Shown in pieces: positions 7,472 to 14,496 of a stretch of 22,118 nt of DNA. The stretch lies in the IMG/VR virus record IMGVR_UViG_3300010413_000191, positions 1-22,118 of that record; one strand, written 5' to 3'. The position numbers and the translations under genes are program-made. How positions within the stretch are numbered: the first letter of the stretch is position 1; each line of letters opens with the position of its first letter. This DNA comes from a virus. The notes beneath the pieces were generated by a model. It was not told where the DNA came from, made no database searches, and saw only the letters and a program-made list of their open reading frames with translations.

Positions 7472-8428
7472 ATGATAAAAACAATTGAAATAGGTAATTT
7501 TCAAAGCCACTCAGGTACCGTATTAGAATTATCAAATGGGGTAAACATAATAAAAGGGAGATCACATAGTGGCAAATCATCAATCGTAAGAGCACTTAAA
7601 TGGTGTCTCTTAAATCAACCAAGAGGAGATTATTTTGTAAGTTTTTTCAAAAATAAAAAGGACTCTACTATGGTTGGTGTAGGATTCTCCGAAGATACTT
7701 ATTTGATAAGAGAAAGAGGTTCCAATACTAATTGCTACCAGTTTGGGTATGATGAAGAAAATTCCACTATTGATCCGGGTGCTGACTTGCCAGAAGAAGT
7801 GACCAACATATCTAATATATCCAGCATAAATTTCCAAACACAAGATGAACAGCATTTTCTTTTTAAAGAATCCCCAGGAAAGGTAGCTAGGGAGCTTAAC
7901 AAGATTGTAGGGTTAGACATAATCGACCGTTCCATATCTAATCTCAATAAAATCGAAAATGAAAATAAAATAACAGTAAAGAATGCTGAAAAAGAAAAAG
8001 GGGAAATAGAGGAGAAACTGAGAGAATTAGATTTTGTTTTCGATTTAGAAAAAAGGGTAGAAAAAATAGAGGAGCTCACGAAAAAATTTGAAGAAGTGAG
8101 TAGCAAGAGGAATTTTATAATTGAGACAGTGAAACAAATAAAAGAACTAAAAGACAGTATAAAAGCAGATACGGAATGGTTATCTATAAAAGAACCTGTC
8201 CAAAAGCTTAAAATTCTTATGGAGAAGAGATCTTCAGAGCTAAATTCCTTAAATAAATTAAGAGCACTCATATCAGACATCAAAAAGTTTGAGATCGTCA
8301 AAGGGCGGGCCAATGGTGAAGTGGGCCAGCTACTTTTAAAGCGTTCTCAGATAGTAAATAGTGCTGAATATAAAAAAGAGTTTTGTCCTAAATGTGGTGC
8401 ACACATAAAGTACTGGAGGAAGAAATGA
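7472..8428 (+). CDS. N-terminal half of a split Rad50/SbcC (T4 gp46-like) ATPase with zinc hook
   Basis: A 318-residue protein that starts like Rad50/SbcC: IEIGNFQSHSG, then Walker A GRSHSGKS at 29-36, and a Q-loop region near SSINFQTQDEQHFLF. A long charged coiled coil (about 150-295) ends in the zinc-hook motif CPKCGAH at 305-311, seven residues before the stop. The returning coil and the Walker B/signature half are missing here but are encoded at 9336-10165, so the ATPase is assembled from separate chains. AGAAAGGA at 7458-7465 precedes the ATG and may be masked by the upstream hairpin loop. The stop overlaps the nuclease start as ATGA (8425-8428). Confidence 0.85.
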   Translation: MIKTIEIGNFQSHSGTVLELSNGVNIIKGRSHSGKSSIVRALKWCLLNQPRGDYFVSFFKNKKDSTMVGVGFSEDTYLIRERGSNTNCYQFGYDEENSTIDPGADLPEEVTNISNISSINFQTQDEQHFLFKESPGKVARELNKIVGLDIIDRSISNLNKIENENKITVKNAEKEKGEIEEKLRELDFVFDLEKRVEKIEELTKKFEEVSSKRNFIIETVKQIKELKDSIKADTEWLSIKEPVQKLKILMEKRSSELNSLNKLRALISDIKKFEIVKGRANGEVGQLLLKRSQIVNSAEYKKEFCPKCGAHIKYWRKK

Positions 8429-9339
8429 AATTTTTATGCACAGGTGATTGGCACATTGATACAAAAAGACCTTTACGTAGGAAAGATGACTATTGGGAAA
8501 CGGTGCAAAGAAAAATAAAATTCATTAAAAATCTTGCTATTAAAGAAAACTGCACCTCAATACTTCAACCAGGAGATTTTTTTGAATCCCACAGAGCAAG
8601 TGATTTTTTGAAAGCTTGGGCAATAGAAACATTTATTGATGTTACGGTAGATACGGTATATGGCCAACATGATTTAAGATACCATAACTCTGACACTTCA
8701 AATACACCTTTAGCGGTATTAGAATCTGCAGGGGTAATATGTGTACACAATACAGAAAGTTGTAGTTATAATGGAATAGGTATAAAAGGTGCTAGTTGGT
8801 TTGAAGATATACCTGAAATAGACAAAGAGAACAAGGACAACGATATAAACATATTGTTAGTTCACAAGATGATAATCAAAAATGAAAAATTATGGGAGGG
8901 ACAAGTTGATTATACGATGGGTAACATTCTGCTTAAAACTTCTGGGTATGATCTTATTGTGGCTGGCGATAATCATCAACATTTTACTATTGCTGATGGA
9001 CACGGGAGATACTTGGTCAACTGTGGTTCCTTATTTCGAACCAAAATCGATCAGACCAATCATACCCCTATAGTCTACATTTATGATACTTTAGATAGAA
9101 GTATTACATCCTACAAAGTCCCTTGTGAACCATTTAAAGATGTATTCGACATGGAAAAATATGAAGAAGATAAGAAGAGGGACGAAAAAATACAAGCGTT
9201 TGTAAAGAAGCTCCCAGGAAGTTCTGTGCCTTCCTCTATGGATTTTCCAAAAAGAGTTAAAGAGATAGTGGAAGAGGCTGATTTAGAGGATGATATTCGT
9301 AAGGAAGTTATAGAAATAATAGAAAGGACATTAAAATGA
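8425..9339 (+). CDS. Mre11/SbcD (T4 gp47-like) metallophosphoesterase nuclease
   Basis: A 304-residue calcineurin-like nuclease, partner of the split Rad50. Metal-binding motifs in order: GDWH (D8, H10), GDFFE (D51), GQHD (81-83, with Gln where GNHD is the usual form), LVHK (H147) and GDNHQHF (H184, H186). The acidic C-terminal helices (about 240-304) could bind the ATPase. The ATG at 8425 is preferred over the in-frame ATG at 8392: GGAGGA lies at 8415-8420, and the ATGA overlap with the upstream stop matches the operon style. The complex would open and resect DNA ends or hairpins. Gln in the third motif is, to my memory, not rare in phage members. Confidence 0.9.
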   Translation: MKFLCTGDWHIDTKRPLRRKDDYWETVQRKIKFIKNLAIKENCTSILQPGDFFESHRASDFLKAWAIETFIDVTVDTVYGQHDLRYHNSDTSNTPLAVLESAGVICVHNTESCSYNGIGIKGASWFEDIPEIDKENKDNDINILLVHKMIIKNEKLWEGQVDYTMGNILLKTSGYDLIVAGDNHQHFTIADGHGRYLVNCGSLFRTKIDQTNHTPIVYIYDTLDRSITSYKVPCEPFKDVFDMEKYEEDKKRDEKIQAFVKKLPGSSVPSSMDFPKRVKEIVEEADLEDDIRKEVIEIIERTLK

Positions 9340-9566
9340 TACAAGAAGAATTAGAGAAGATAGAAAGACAGATTCAACAGGCTAGGAGAGAAATAGATCA
9401 ATCACAAGGAAGATTAGACGCCTTATGTGATACCTTATCAAAAGAGTACAACACAACACCTGAAGAAGCAGACAAAAGAATAAAAGAAATGGAAAACTAC
9501 CTAAGTAAAACAGAAAAGCTGATAGAGAAGTCATGGAAAGATCTAAAGGAGAATTACGAATGGTAG
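9336..9566 (+). CDS. small coiled-coil protein between the Rad50 halves
   Basis: A 76-residue, almost wholly helical and charged protein (heptad-like ELEKIERQIQQARREIDQSQ, later EADKRIKEMENYLSKTEKLI). It has no catalytic motif. Its start overlaps the nuclease stop as ATGA (9336-9339), and its stop overlaps the next gene by 7 bases. Its place between the nuclease and the C-terminal ATPase half suggests that it supplies part of the returning coiled coil of a Rad50 encoded in three pieces, or bridges the halves. That role is inference; the coiled coil and the operon position are seen directly. Confidence 0.75.
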   Translation: MIQEELEKIERQIQQARREIDQSQGRLDALCDTLSKEYNTTPEEADKRIKEMENYLSKTEKLIEKSWKDLKENYEW

Positions 9567-10165
9567 ATATTAAAGAAGCAAGAAAGTTCTTAGATGAATG
9601 CATGTCCGAGTTCAAATATTGTGAGAGAAAGAATGAGGAACTAGAAGATCTTCTCAAAAGAGAAAAAAGAAAGACGGAAGCTATCAAGATAGTAAGAGCC
9701 ACCGTGCAAACTGCTGCTCAAGAAGTGCAAAAGAATTTGGAATACCATCTCAGTGACCTAGTAACCACCGCTTTGCACGCTATATTTCCTGATGACATTA
9801 ACTTCATAGCAAAAATAGAACAGAGGAGGGGACAAACGGAATGTGATTTACTTTTTGAAGAAAAAGATAACAAGTACAAACCGTTAGATGGTAGTGGATA
9901 TGGTCCTGTAGATGTTGCAACTTTTGTGTTTAGGCTCTGTTTTTGGTCTCTAAAAAAGAATAGACCAACATTTATACTTGATGAACCATTTAGAAATCTT
10001 AGCCCTAATTTTCATTCAAAGATATCTGAGTTAATTAAGGAGTTAAGCGAGGAGTTAGGGATACAATTTATAATTGTATCCCATCAGGATGAAATAAATA
10101 TTGCAGCAGACAGAACATTTTATGTAGACAAGGTAGATGATAAATCAATGGTAAAAACCCTATGA
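9560..10165 (+). CDS. C-terminal half of the split Rad50/SbcC ATPase
   Basis: A 201-residue protein carrying the second half of an ABC-type SMC/Rad50 head: N-terminal coiled coil (about 1-65), signature-like LDGSGYGPVDVATF at 109-122, Walker B TFILDEPF with D141/E142, D-loop-like RNLSP, and H-loop IIVSHQDE with H175. Walker A is absent and is supplied by the gene at 7472. The ATG at 9560 is chosen over the in-frame ATG at 9533 because AAAGGAG lies at 9545-9551. The stop TGA overlaps the convergent holin-like gene's stop (10160-10165). Together with 7472 and 8425 it completes a Mre11-Rad50 type end-processing complex. Confidence 0.85.
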   Translation: MVDIKEARKFLDECMSEFKYCERKNEELEDLLKREKRKTEAIKIVRATVQTAAQEVQKNLEYHLSDLVTTALHAIFPDDINFIAKIEQRRGQTECDLLFEEKDNKYKPLDGSGYGPVDVATFVFRLCFWSLKKNRPTFILDEPFRNLSPNFHSKISELIKELSEELGIQFIIVSHQDEINIAADRTFYVDKVDDKSMVKTL

Positions 10166-10174
10166 GGTATTTTT
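10153..10174. terminator. weak bidirectional terminator-like element at the convergent stops
   Basis: AAAAACC (10153-10159) can pair with GGTATTTTT (10166-10174, one bulged A) around CTATGA, which holds both stop codons. It gives an A-tract before and a T-tract after the stem on either strand. The stem has only two G-C pairs, so it may be too weak to work. Confidence 0.25.
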
Positions 10175-10399
10175 GTCTTTGAACAACAATTTATTTTTAT
10201 CCGCTGATCCTTGACTACTACCGAACACCCAATTTATTACTGTAATAAATGCTGCTCCCCACCATCCGACTATAAGTCCTAAATGTTCTTTTATAAACGA
10301 TGGTATATTTTCAGGTATATTATTAAAAAAGTATAAGGATGTAATAAAAATAAATCCTGAAATGACTACTATCGCTAACACCATTTGGTTTCTGTTCAT
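10160..10399 (-). CDS. holin-like two-TM membrane protein
   Basis: A 79-residue membrane protein: TM1 at about 5-25 (MVLAIVVISGFIFITSLYFF), TM2 at about 41-62 (LGLIVGWWGAAFITVINWVF), then FGSSQGSADKNKLL and a charged tail. A hydrophobic segment ending in 'FGSS.GS..K' is typical of phage holins of the 3-TM GTA-holin type, which make the membrane lesion at lysis. The ATG at 10399 is preferred over an in-frame upstream ATG at 10435 because it overlaps the upstream stop as ATGA with GAGGGA before it. No endolysin is visible in the window. Confidence 0.65.
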   Translation of the reverse strand: MNRNQMVLAIVVISGFIFITSLYFFNNIPENIPSFIKEHLGLIVGWWGAAFITVINWVFGSSQGSADKNKLLFKDKNTS

Positions 10400-11631
10400 A
10401 TATCCCTCACATTCATTTGTATATCTTTCTCCCATTTATTACCTTCACTCGTAACACATTTAAAAGTAAATTTGTAGGGGGAGTTGGATTCAGCACCATC
10501 TTTTATTCTAACTCTTAAAATAGTGTCAGTTTGAACATCAAAAGAACCACTTATATACACTGATGTATCCTCTTCACCTGAAGCATCCACACAAGTTACC
10601 GACGAACTTGACAGCAATACAGATTCTTCATCAGTGTCTACCACAGCAGAAAACTCTACTCCTATTGCATACTCCTCATAAGGTTGCTTAGAAAATTCTT
10701 CCAGCAGAGGTGGGTACCCGGGAGACTCCATGGTGAACACTAGAGAACAAGTTCTTTGGTATGGAGGTTCTGTTGTAGTAGTGCTTGTTGTGGATATTGT
10801 ACTTGTTGTGGATATTGTACTTGTTGTGGATGCAGTACTGCTAGTGCTTGAACTGGTGGACATAGTACTGCTGGTACTTGACGAACTGGTAGTAGTACTT
10901 GATGAACTAGAAGTGGTACTGCTAGTGCTTGAACTGGTGGACGTGGTACTACTGGTGCTCACACTCGTGGATGTGGTACTGAAAGTACTGGAGACTGTTG
11001 ATGCAGTACTGCTAGTACTAGAGCTGGACATAGTACTGCTGGTACTTGAACTGGTGGACGTGGTACTACTGGTGCTAGAAGTAGATGCAGTACTGCTGGT
11101 ACTTGAACTGGTGGATGCAGTACTGCTGGTACTTGAAGAACTGGAAGTGGTACTACTGGTAGTAGAAACGGATGCAGTACTGCTGGTACTCGAACTACTG
11201 GAGGTTGTAGATTCAGTACTGCTGGTACTGGAGGTTGTAGATTCAGTACTGCTAGTACTGGAAGTAGATGCAGTACTGCTGGTACTCGAACTACTGGAGG
11301 TTGTAGATTCAGTACTGCTGGTACTAGAGCTGCTTGAACTGGTGGACGTGGTACTGCTGGTACTAGAGCTGCTTGAACTCGTGGATGTGGTACTACTGGT
11401 ACTGGAAGTAGATGCAGTGCTGCTAGTACTGGAACTGCTTGAACTGGTGGACGTGGTACTAATAGTACTTGAACTGCTAGAGGTTGTGGATATGGTACTA
11501 CTGGTACTCGAAGTGGATGCAGTACTAGTGGTACTTGAACTGCTAGTAGTGGAAGTAGTTGTAAGTGGTTTCATGTCCCCTTCTAATGGGGCCATGTCAC
11601 CTTCAAAAATATTTATATCGCCATTACTCAC
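10396..11631 (-). CDS. Ser/Thr-rich mucin-like phage surface protein with C-terminal Ig-like domain
   Basis: A 411-residue protein in three parts. Residues 1-23 hold a repeated GDM-x-PL motif (EGDMAPLEGDMKPL). Residues 24-287 are almost only Ser and Thr with scattered Ala, Ile, Val and Glu, a low-complexity spacer of about 264 residues. Residues 288-411 form a compact domain (CSLVFTMESPGYPPLL ... VRIKDGAESNSPYKFTFKCV ... KDIQMNVRDI) resembling Ig-like beta domains of small phage virion proteins. The GTG start at 11631 has AAGGAGGGGG 5-6 nt upstream. No signal peptide. The spacer could be a flexible or O-glycosylated stalk; function unknown. The low-complexity gene has its own direct repeats. 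Its stop overlaps the holin-like start. Confidence 0.7.
   Translation of the reverse strand: MSNGDINIFEGDMAPLEGDMKPLTTTSTTSSSSTTSTASTSSTSSTISTTSSSSSTISTTSTSSSSSSTSSTASTSSTSSTTSTSSSSSSTSSTTSTSSSSSSTSSTESTTSSSSSTSSTASTSSTSSTESTTSSTSSTESTTSSSSSTSSTASVSTTSSTTSSSSSTSSTASTSSSTSSTASTSSTSSTTSTSSSTSSTMSSSSTSSTASTVSSTFSTTSTSVSTSSTTSTSSSTSSTTSSSSSTTTSSSSTSSTMSTSSSTSSTASTTSTISTTSTISTTSTTTTEPPYQRTCSLVFTMESPGYPPLLEEFSKQPYEEYAIGVEFSAVVDTDEESVLLSSSSVTCVDASGEEDTSVYISGSFDVQTDTILRVRIKDGAESNSPYKFTFKCVTSEGNKWEKDIQMNVRDI
10771..11562 (-). repeat. degenerate Ser/Thr codon repeat array
   Basis: About 790 bp made of AGT/ACT/ACC/AGC/TCC-type codons, read on the + strand as variations of AGTACTGCTGGTACT. It encodes the Ser/Thr spacer of the 10396-11631 gene. 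Unit borders drift, as expected for a coding minisatellite grown by slippage or unequal recombination. An 18-nt unit (CTTGTTGTGGATATTGTA) is tandem at about 10784-10819. Confidence 0.85.
11171..11325. repeat. 59-nt identical direct repeat pair
   Basis: The 59 bases at 11171-11229 recur without a mismatch at 11267-11325, a 96-bp (32-codon) offset. A shorter part (about 22 nt, GAGGTTGTAGATTCAGTACT onward) appears a third time in between. The offset keeps the reading frame, suggesting recent in-frame duplication. Confidence 0.75.
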
Positions 11632-11666
11632 AATCCCCCTCCTTCCCCTGGTTTACCATGATAGAA

Positions 11667-11963
11667 TTACACTTTTATCTTTAAATCGTTAGTTAATTCT
11701 CCAGGGATAAGAATAATTACATCTCCATCTTTAAAAACAGTCTTGTTAAGTTCCTCTTTACTCGTAATGGCATTCAATCTTTCAAACTTACTGTTATCAA
11801 TGCTAGGTACTACATTTCTAATGGCTTCTTCAAAGGTATCTAAAATCTCGGGCAAAGTAAGTTCCCCTGGGGTATCCTCATCTGTCATCCTTGCTCCTAA
11901 AGCAAATAATGTATTCATCATTACAGATCCATATCTCATAATTAACATAAACTTGTTACTCAT
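11667..11963 (-). CDS. small hypothetical phage protein (internal-start form)
   Basis: A 98-residue protein starting MSNKFMLIMRYGS at an ATG (11963) preceded by a strong purine-rich site (AAGGAAAGGAAAGAG). It has a hydrophobic, Met-rich N terminus, an acidic middle (DEDTPGELTLPEILDTFEEA) and a beta-like end (FKDGDVIILIPGEL). No family recognised. The frame stays open upstream to 12248, so this could also be the C-terminal part of a longer product (next entry). This start is preferred for a stand-alone protein because no good start codon with a ribosome site exists further upstream in this frame. Confidence 0.6.
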   Translation of the reverse strand: MSNKFMLIMRYGSVMMNTLFALGARMTDEDTPGELTLPEILDTFEEAIRNVVPSIDNSKFERLNAITSKEELNKTVFKDGDVIILIPGELTNDLKIKV

Positions 11964-12202
11964 CTCTCTTTCCTTTCCTTTTCTTTTAAACTTAAATAAT
12001 AAAAGTAATCTTAATAAAAAATTTTCCTCATATAATTTTACGAATAAAATTTTGCTACCTCCACATTCACAAGAGGAATGACAGCTATAACAATACTGCT
12101 TATATTGAATGGCTGTAGTTAGACATTCTAACATTTCTTCATCGGACAATAATTTAACGTCTACTTGTGTCACTACTTTAAAACCAACATGAATTTGTTC
12201 AT
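11667..12202 (-). CDS. possible long form made by -1 frameshift, with Cys-rich segment
   Basis: An ATG at 12202 overlaps the upstream stop as ATGA and follows AAGGAGGT, but its frame (MNKFMLVLK) stops at 12173-12175 after nine codons. The last two sense codons lie in T TTA AAG (12182-12176), a canonical -1 slippery heptamer. A -1 shift there enters the long open frame and gives about 178 residues. That frame includes LSDEEMLECLTTAIQYKQ, then YCYSCHSSCECGG (six Cys-type residues, metal-binding-like), a Leu-rich stretch (ENFLLRLLLLF), a basic run, and finally the 98-residue protein above. Alternatives: a natural or assembly indel in the TTTTAAA run, a leader peptide, or a duplicated gene start. 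Untested. Confidence 0.4.
12176..12182 (-). promoter_or_regulatory. candidate -1 frameshift slippery site T TTA AAG
   Basis: On the - strand the heptamer TTTAAAG is in the X XXY YYZ phase relative to the ATG at 12202 and is followed directly by TAG. No strong downstream stem was found by eye. Confidence 0.4.
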
Positions 12203-12615
12203 TTAATATTATACCTCCTTGATTTATTACTTGTTGCGGCATGATCATACTGAAGCTTTTTAATAGCTTCCGAATTGGTCAACTGAATATCTGACATTTC
12301 TTTTAAGCGCTGGATAACAGTACTGGCTTTTTCCTTTATAGCATCTTGATTGGCAATTACTGAAGACTGCCTAATTGCTATTGTACTTATTAAATCATTA
12401 TGCTTTTCTATCTTCATAACTAGATAGCCGTTTATACCTGTACAGATCGCTACCAGTGCTATCACCACCCAGCGCTCTACGGTATTACCAAGACGAGTTT
12501 TTATACCTTTTAAACAATTCTCAATGTCAGTATGATGTGGGCATATACCGTCCCTAACTGGACTTAACCTTCTTCCGTATGTGTTTGGCTTTCTGCGCTC
12601 TTGTTTTAAATTCAT
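12199..12615 (-). CDS. one-TM coiled-coil membrane protein near the lysis genes
   Basis: A 138-residue protein: a basic N terminus with RRLSPVRDGICPHHTDIENCL (Cys/His cluster CPHH), one membrane segment at about 49-68 (VVIALVAICTGINGYLVMK), then a helical coiled-coil-like region to the end. Small phage proteins with a 'CPHH..IE' N-terminal segment plus one TM and a coil are common next to holins, but I cannot name a function; a lysis accessory or membrane anchor is a guess. The final codons (AGG AGG) supply the ribosome binding site of the next gene, and the TGA overlaps its ATG. Confidence 0.7.
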   Translation of the reverse strand: MNLKQERRKPNTYGRRLSPVRDGICPHHTDIENCLKGIKTRLGNTVERWVVIALVAICTGINGYLVMKIEKHNDLISTIAIRQSSVIANQDAIKEKASTVIQRLKEMSDIQLTNSEAIKKLQYDHAATSNKSRRYNIK

Positions 12616-12646
12616 TTATATATAATCCTTATAACAGAGCTTCTCC

Positions 12647-12973
12647 TTATTGATTTAGTATTTTCATACCATTTGGAATAGGTGGATGTCGTTTCAATAA
12701 AAAAGGGACGGCATCTGACTGCCTCCCTTGATCGTTAATGTACCATACTGATATCTCTGCTGATCCCAAACCTGTTATGTTATATATAATTACGGCAGAA
12801 CCGTCAGGTGTTAATATCAAAGGGTCTATAGTCGTGACACCATCTATTGTAACACCGACAGACACAACATTGTCGGATTCAAGCGGGATATCAGCTATCA
12901 GCAATTCGTCTGCGAAACTTACAAGTAAGGTTGATAGTAGTAATAAAATAATAAGTAAGAATTTTTTGTGCAT
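12647..12973 (-). CDS. small secreted beta-rich protein
   Basis: A 108-residue protein with a clear signal peptide (KK, then FLLIILLLLSTLLVSFA, cleavage likely before DELL at about 22). The mature part is an Ig/FN3-like beta domain (VVSVGVTIDGVTTID, GSAVIIYNITGLGSAEISVWY, RQSDAVPFLL) with a proline-rich end (PPIPNGMKIL). AAGGAGA lies 5 nt before the ATG. It follows the beta-helix gene by 13 bases, so they are probably co-translated. Similar short 'IdG...vPFll..PP.P' proteins occur in phage tail-fibre regions; function unknown. Confidence 0.7.
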   Translation of the reverse strand: MHKKFLLIILLLLSTLLVSFADELLIADIPLESDNVVSVGVTIDGVTTIDPLILTPDGSAVIIYNITGLGSAEISVWYINDQGRQSDAVPFLLKRHPPIPNGMKILNQ

Positions 12974-12986
12974 GTTGTCTCCTTAG

Positions 12987-14477
12987 TTATGGTGAAATAG
13001 TACCGCTGCCAACCGATATATTTCCACTTCCGGGCCAGTTGCAATTAGCACAGTATTCATATGCACCTATATCGTATCCAGAACCAACTGGAATACCTAA
13101 TCTTAAATAATCAGTTGTTAGACCTACATTTACACCATTATCAATTGCAGGTGATGTTGATTGGAGCCTAAAATCAGTGGCGCTTTTAAATAACGGGTCT
13201 GCAACAGATGATCCTGAAGTGTCAAACAATAATGTTTCGGTCCAGTAAGCCCATGTCCTGGTTGCTGCGTTATAATAGATATCACCATAGCGCAAAATAT
13301 TATTAGACGCCGTGAAATTAGTAAGAGTATCATCAACATAATATTCATCATTAGAGTTATCCCCAAATACTATGTTATTCTTAAATGTGATAGCATTATC
13401 GTATCTGAATCTAACCTCCTTAGGGTAAGAGCTAAAATCCGTGCTGGTATTATGATAGATAGTATTGTTATAAACATTCAAAGTAAGAGATCCATCACCA
13501 GTACCAGCGTCATAGAACCCATAATAATTGCCTGTCATGACATTATAATAGACATTGACTGTATATGCACTGGCCCCAAATGTTGATACCGCTATACCGG
13601 CATAGTAATTGTCATAAGCACGATTATTATAAATTTCCGCTGAGCATCTAGTTACTATCCCGTTACCACTTGGGTTATCGTGTACCAAATTGTTACTTAC
13701 CACAGTATTTGAGCAATCATAACCTAAATATATTCCATGGCCATAACTTTTTGTTTCAGCATAGCAATTGTGATGAACATCGTTATTATCAATCAAGGTA
13801 TTATTGCCAACACCTATTATTCCGGTACTATATTGGTTGCTTGTGTCCTGACCGTTATACGATACCGTGTTGCCGGTAATGACATGATTAGTGCTGCCGT
13901 TCTCCCAGTTTAATCCGTGAACCCCATTATAAGTTATTAAGTTATTGCGTATCCAAATATAATCTATAGCTACATTGATATAAATACCATAATCACTTGC
14001 ATATGATACCGTACAGTTATCAATATAGATGTAATTCGAGTCGCCGCTAATATGCAGCCCATTATCCGCAGAGTTTGTTAAAACCAAACCGTTTAGCTGC
14101 CAGTACGATTTATCAAGAGCGTAAACACATTGATTGTCCGTTGCTTCACCATCAAGTGTCGGTGCGCTGTAACTTGCTCCGGTATACCATGATGTGTCTA
14201 CCGTGTATTGATCTATATTACCGCTGCTGCCAGAGTTGGCTATAGTTAAAGGAAGCTCCGCTGCACCCCAGGTTTCACCGCCCTTAAAAATAAATATGTC
14301 ACCTGCTGCATGTGAATAACTACCGGCAAAACCAACCATACCGGGGCATCGCTTCCAAGGAGTAGATGTTGATGTCCCGTTTGCTGAGTCATCCGATGCA
14401 GATTGGTCTATGTAATAAGTAGCTGCAAAAGTCTGAGTACTAAAAAATATGAATAATATAAATAATAGTTTTTTCAT
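12987..14477 (-). CDS. secreted right-handed beta-helix protein (tailspike / polysaccharide-lyase-like)
   Basis: A 496-residue protein. The ATG at 14477 is chosen over 14525 because it begins a typical signal peptide (KKLLFILFIFFSTQTFA, cleavage before ATYY) and avoids overlap with the next small gene. The body from about 120 to 350 is a run of parallel beta-helix turns (repeated 'N.I..N...yn...GI.i', e.g. WIRNNLITYNGVHGLNW), the fold of pectate lyases and phage tailspikes. The end has TSPAIDNGV and YDIGAYEY, the usual close of secreted beta-helix proteins, then SGNISVGSGTISP, a tail shared in form with the gene ending at 14765. No catalytic residues could be assigned. Likely binds or cuts a surface glycan. 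Confidence 0.8.
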   Translation of the reverse strand: MKKLLFILFIFFSTQTFAATYYIDQSASDDSANGTSTSTPWKRCPGMVGFAGSYSHAAGDIFIFKGGETWGAAELPLTIANSGSSGNIDQYTVDTSWYTGASYSAPTLDGEATDNQCVYALDKSYWQLNGLVLTNSADNGLHISGDSNYIYIDNCTVSYASDYGIYINVAIDYIWIRNNLITYNGVHGLNWENGSTNHVITGNTVSYNGQDTSNQYSTGIIGVGNNTLIDNNDVHHNCYAETKSYGHGIYLGYDCSNTVVSNNLVHDNPSGNGIVTRCSAEIYNNRAYDNYYAGIAVSTFGASAYTVNVYYNVMTGNYYGFYDAGTGDGSLTLNVYNNTIYHNTSTDFSSYPKEVRFRYDNAITFKNNIVFGDNSNDEYYVDDTLTNFTASNNILRYGDIYYNAATRTWAYWTETLLFDTSGSSVADPLFKSATDFRLQSTSPAIDNGVNVGLTTDYLRLGIPVGSGYDIGAYEYCANCNWPGSGNISVGSGTISP

Positions 14478-14496
14478 TATGGTCACTAATTTTTTA

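Noticed and set aside
7735-8313. 192-codon - strand open frame over the Rad50 N-half gene
   Set aside because: Ser/Phe/Leu-rich shadow of a Lys/Glu-rich coiled coil; no ribosome site, no motif, opposite to the operon.
10771-11562. CRISPR-like or tandem non-coding repeat array
   Set aside because: Units are degenerate and contiguous with no unique spacers of fixed size, and they keep one coding frame throughout.
10730-11692. 320-codon + strand open frame rich in Val, Leu and Asp
   Set aside because: It is the complement of the Ser/Thr codon array. The repeat keeps several frames open; the - strand frame has a strong ribosome site, operon fit and a folded Ig-like end.
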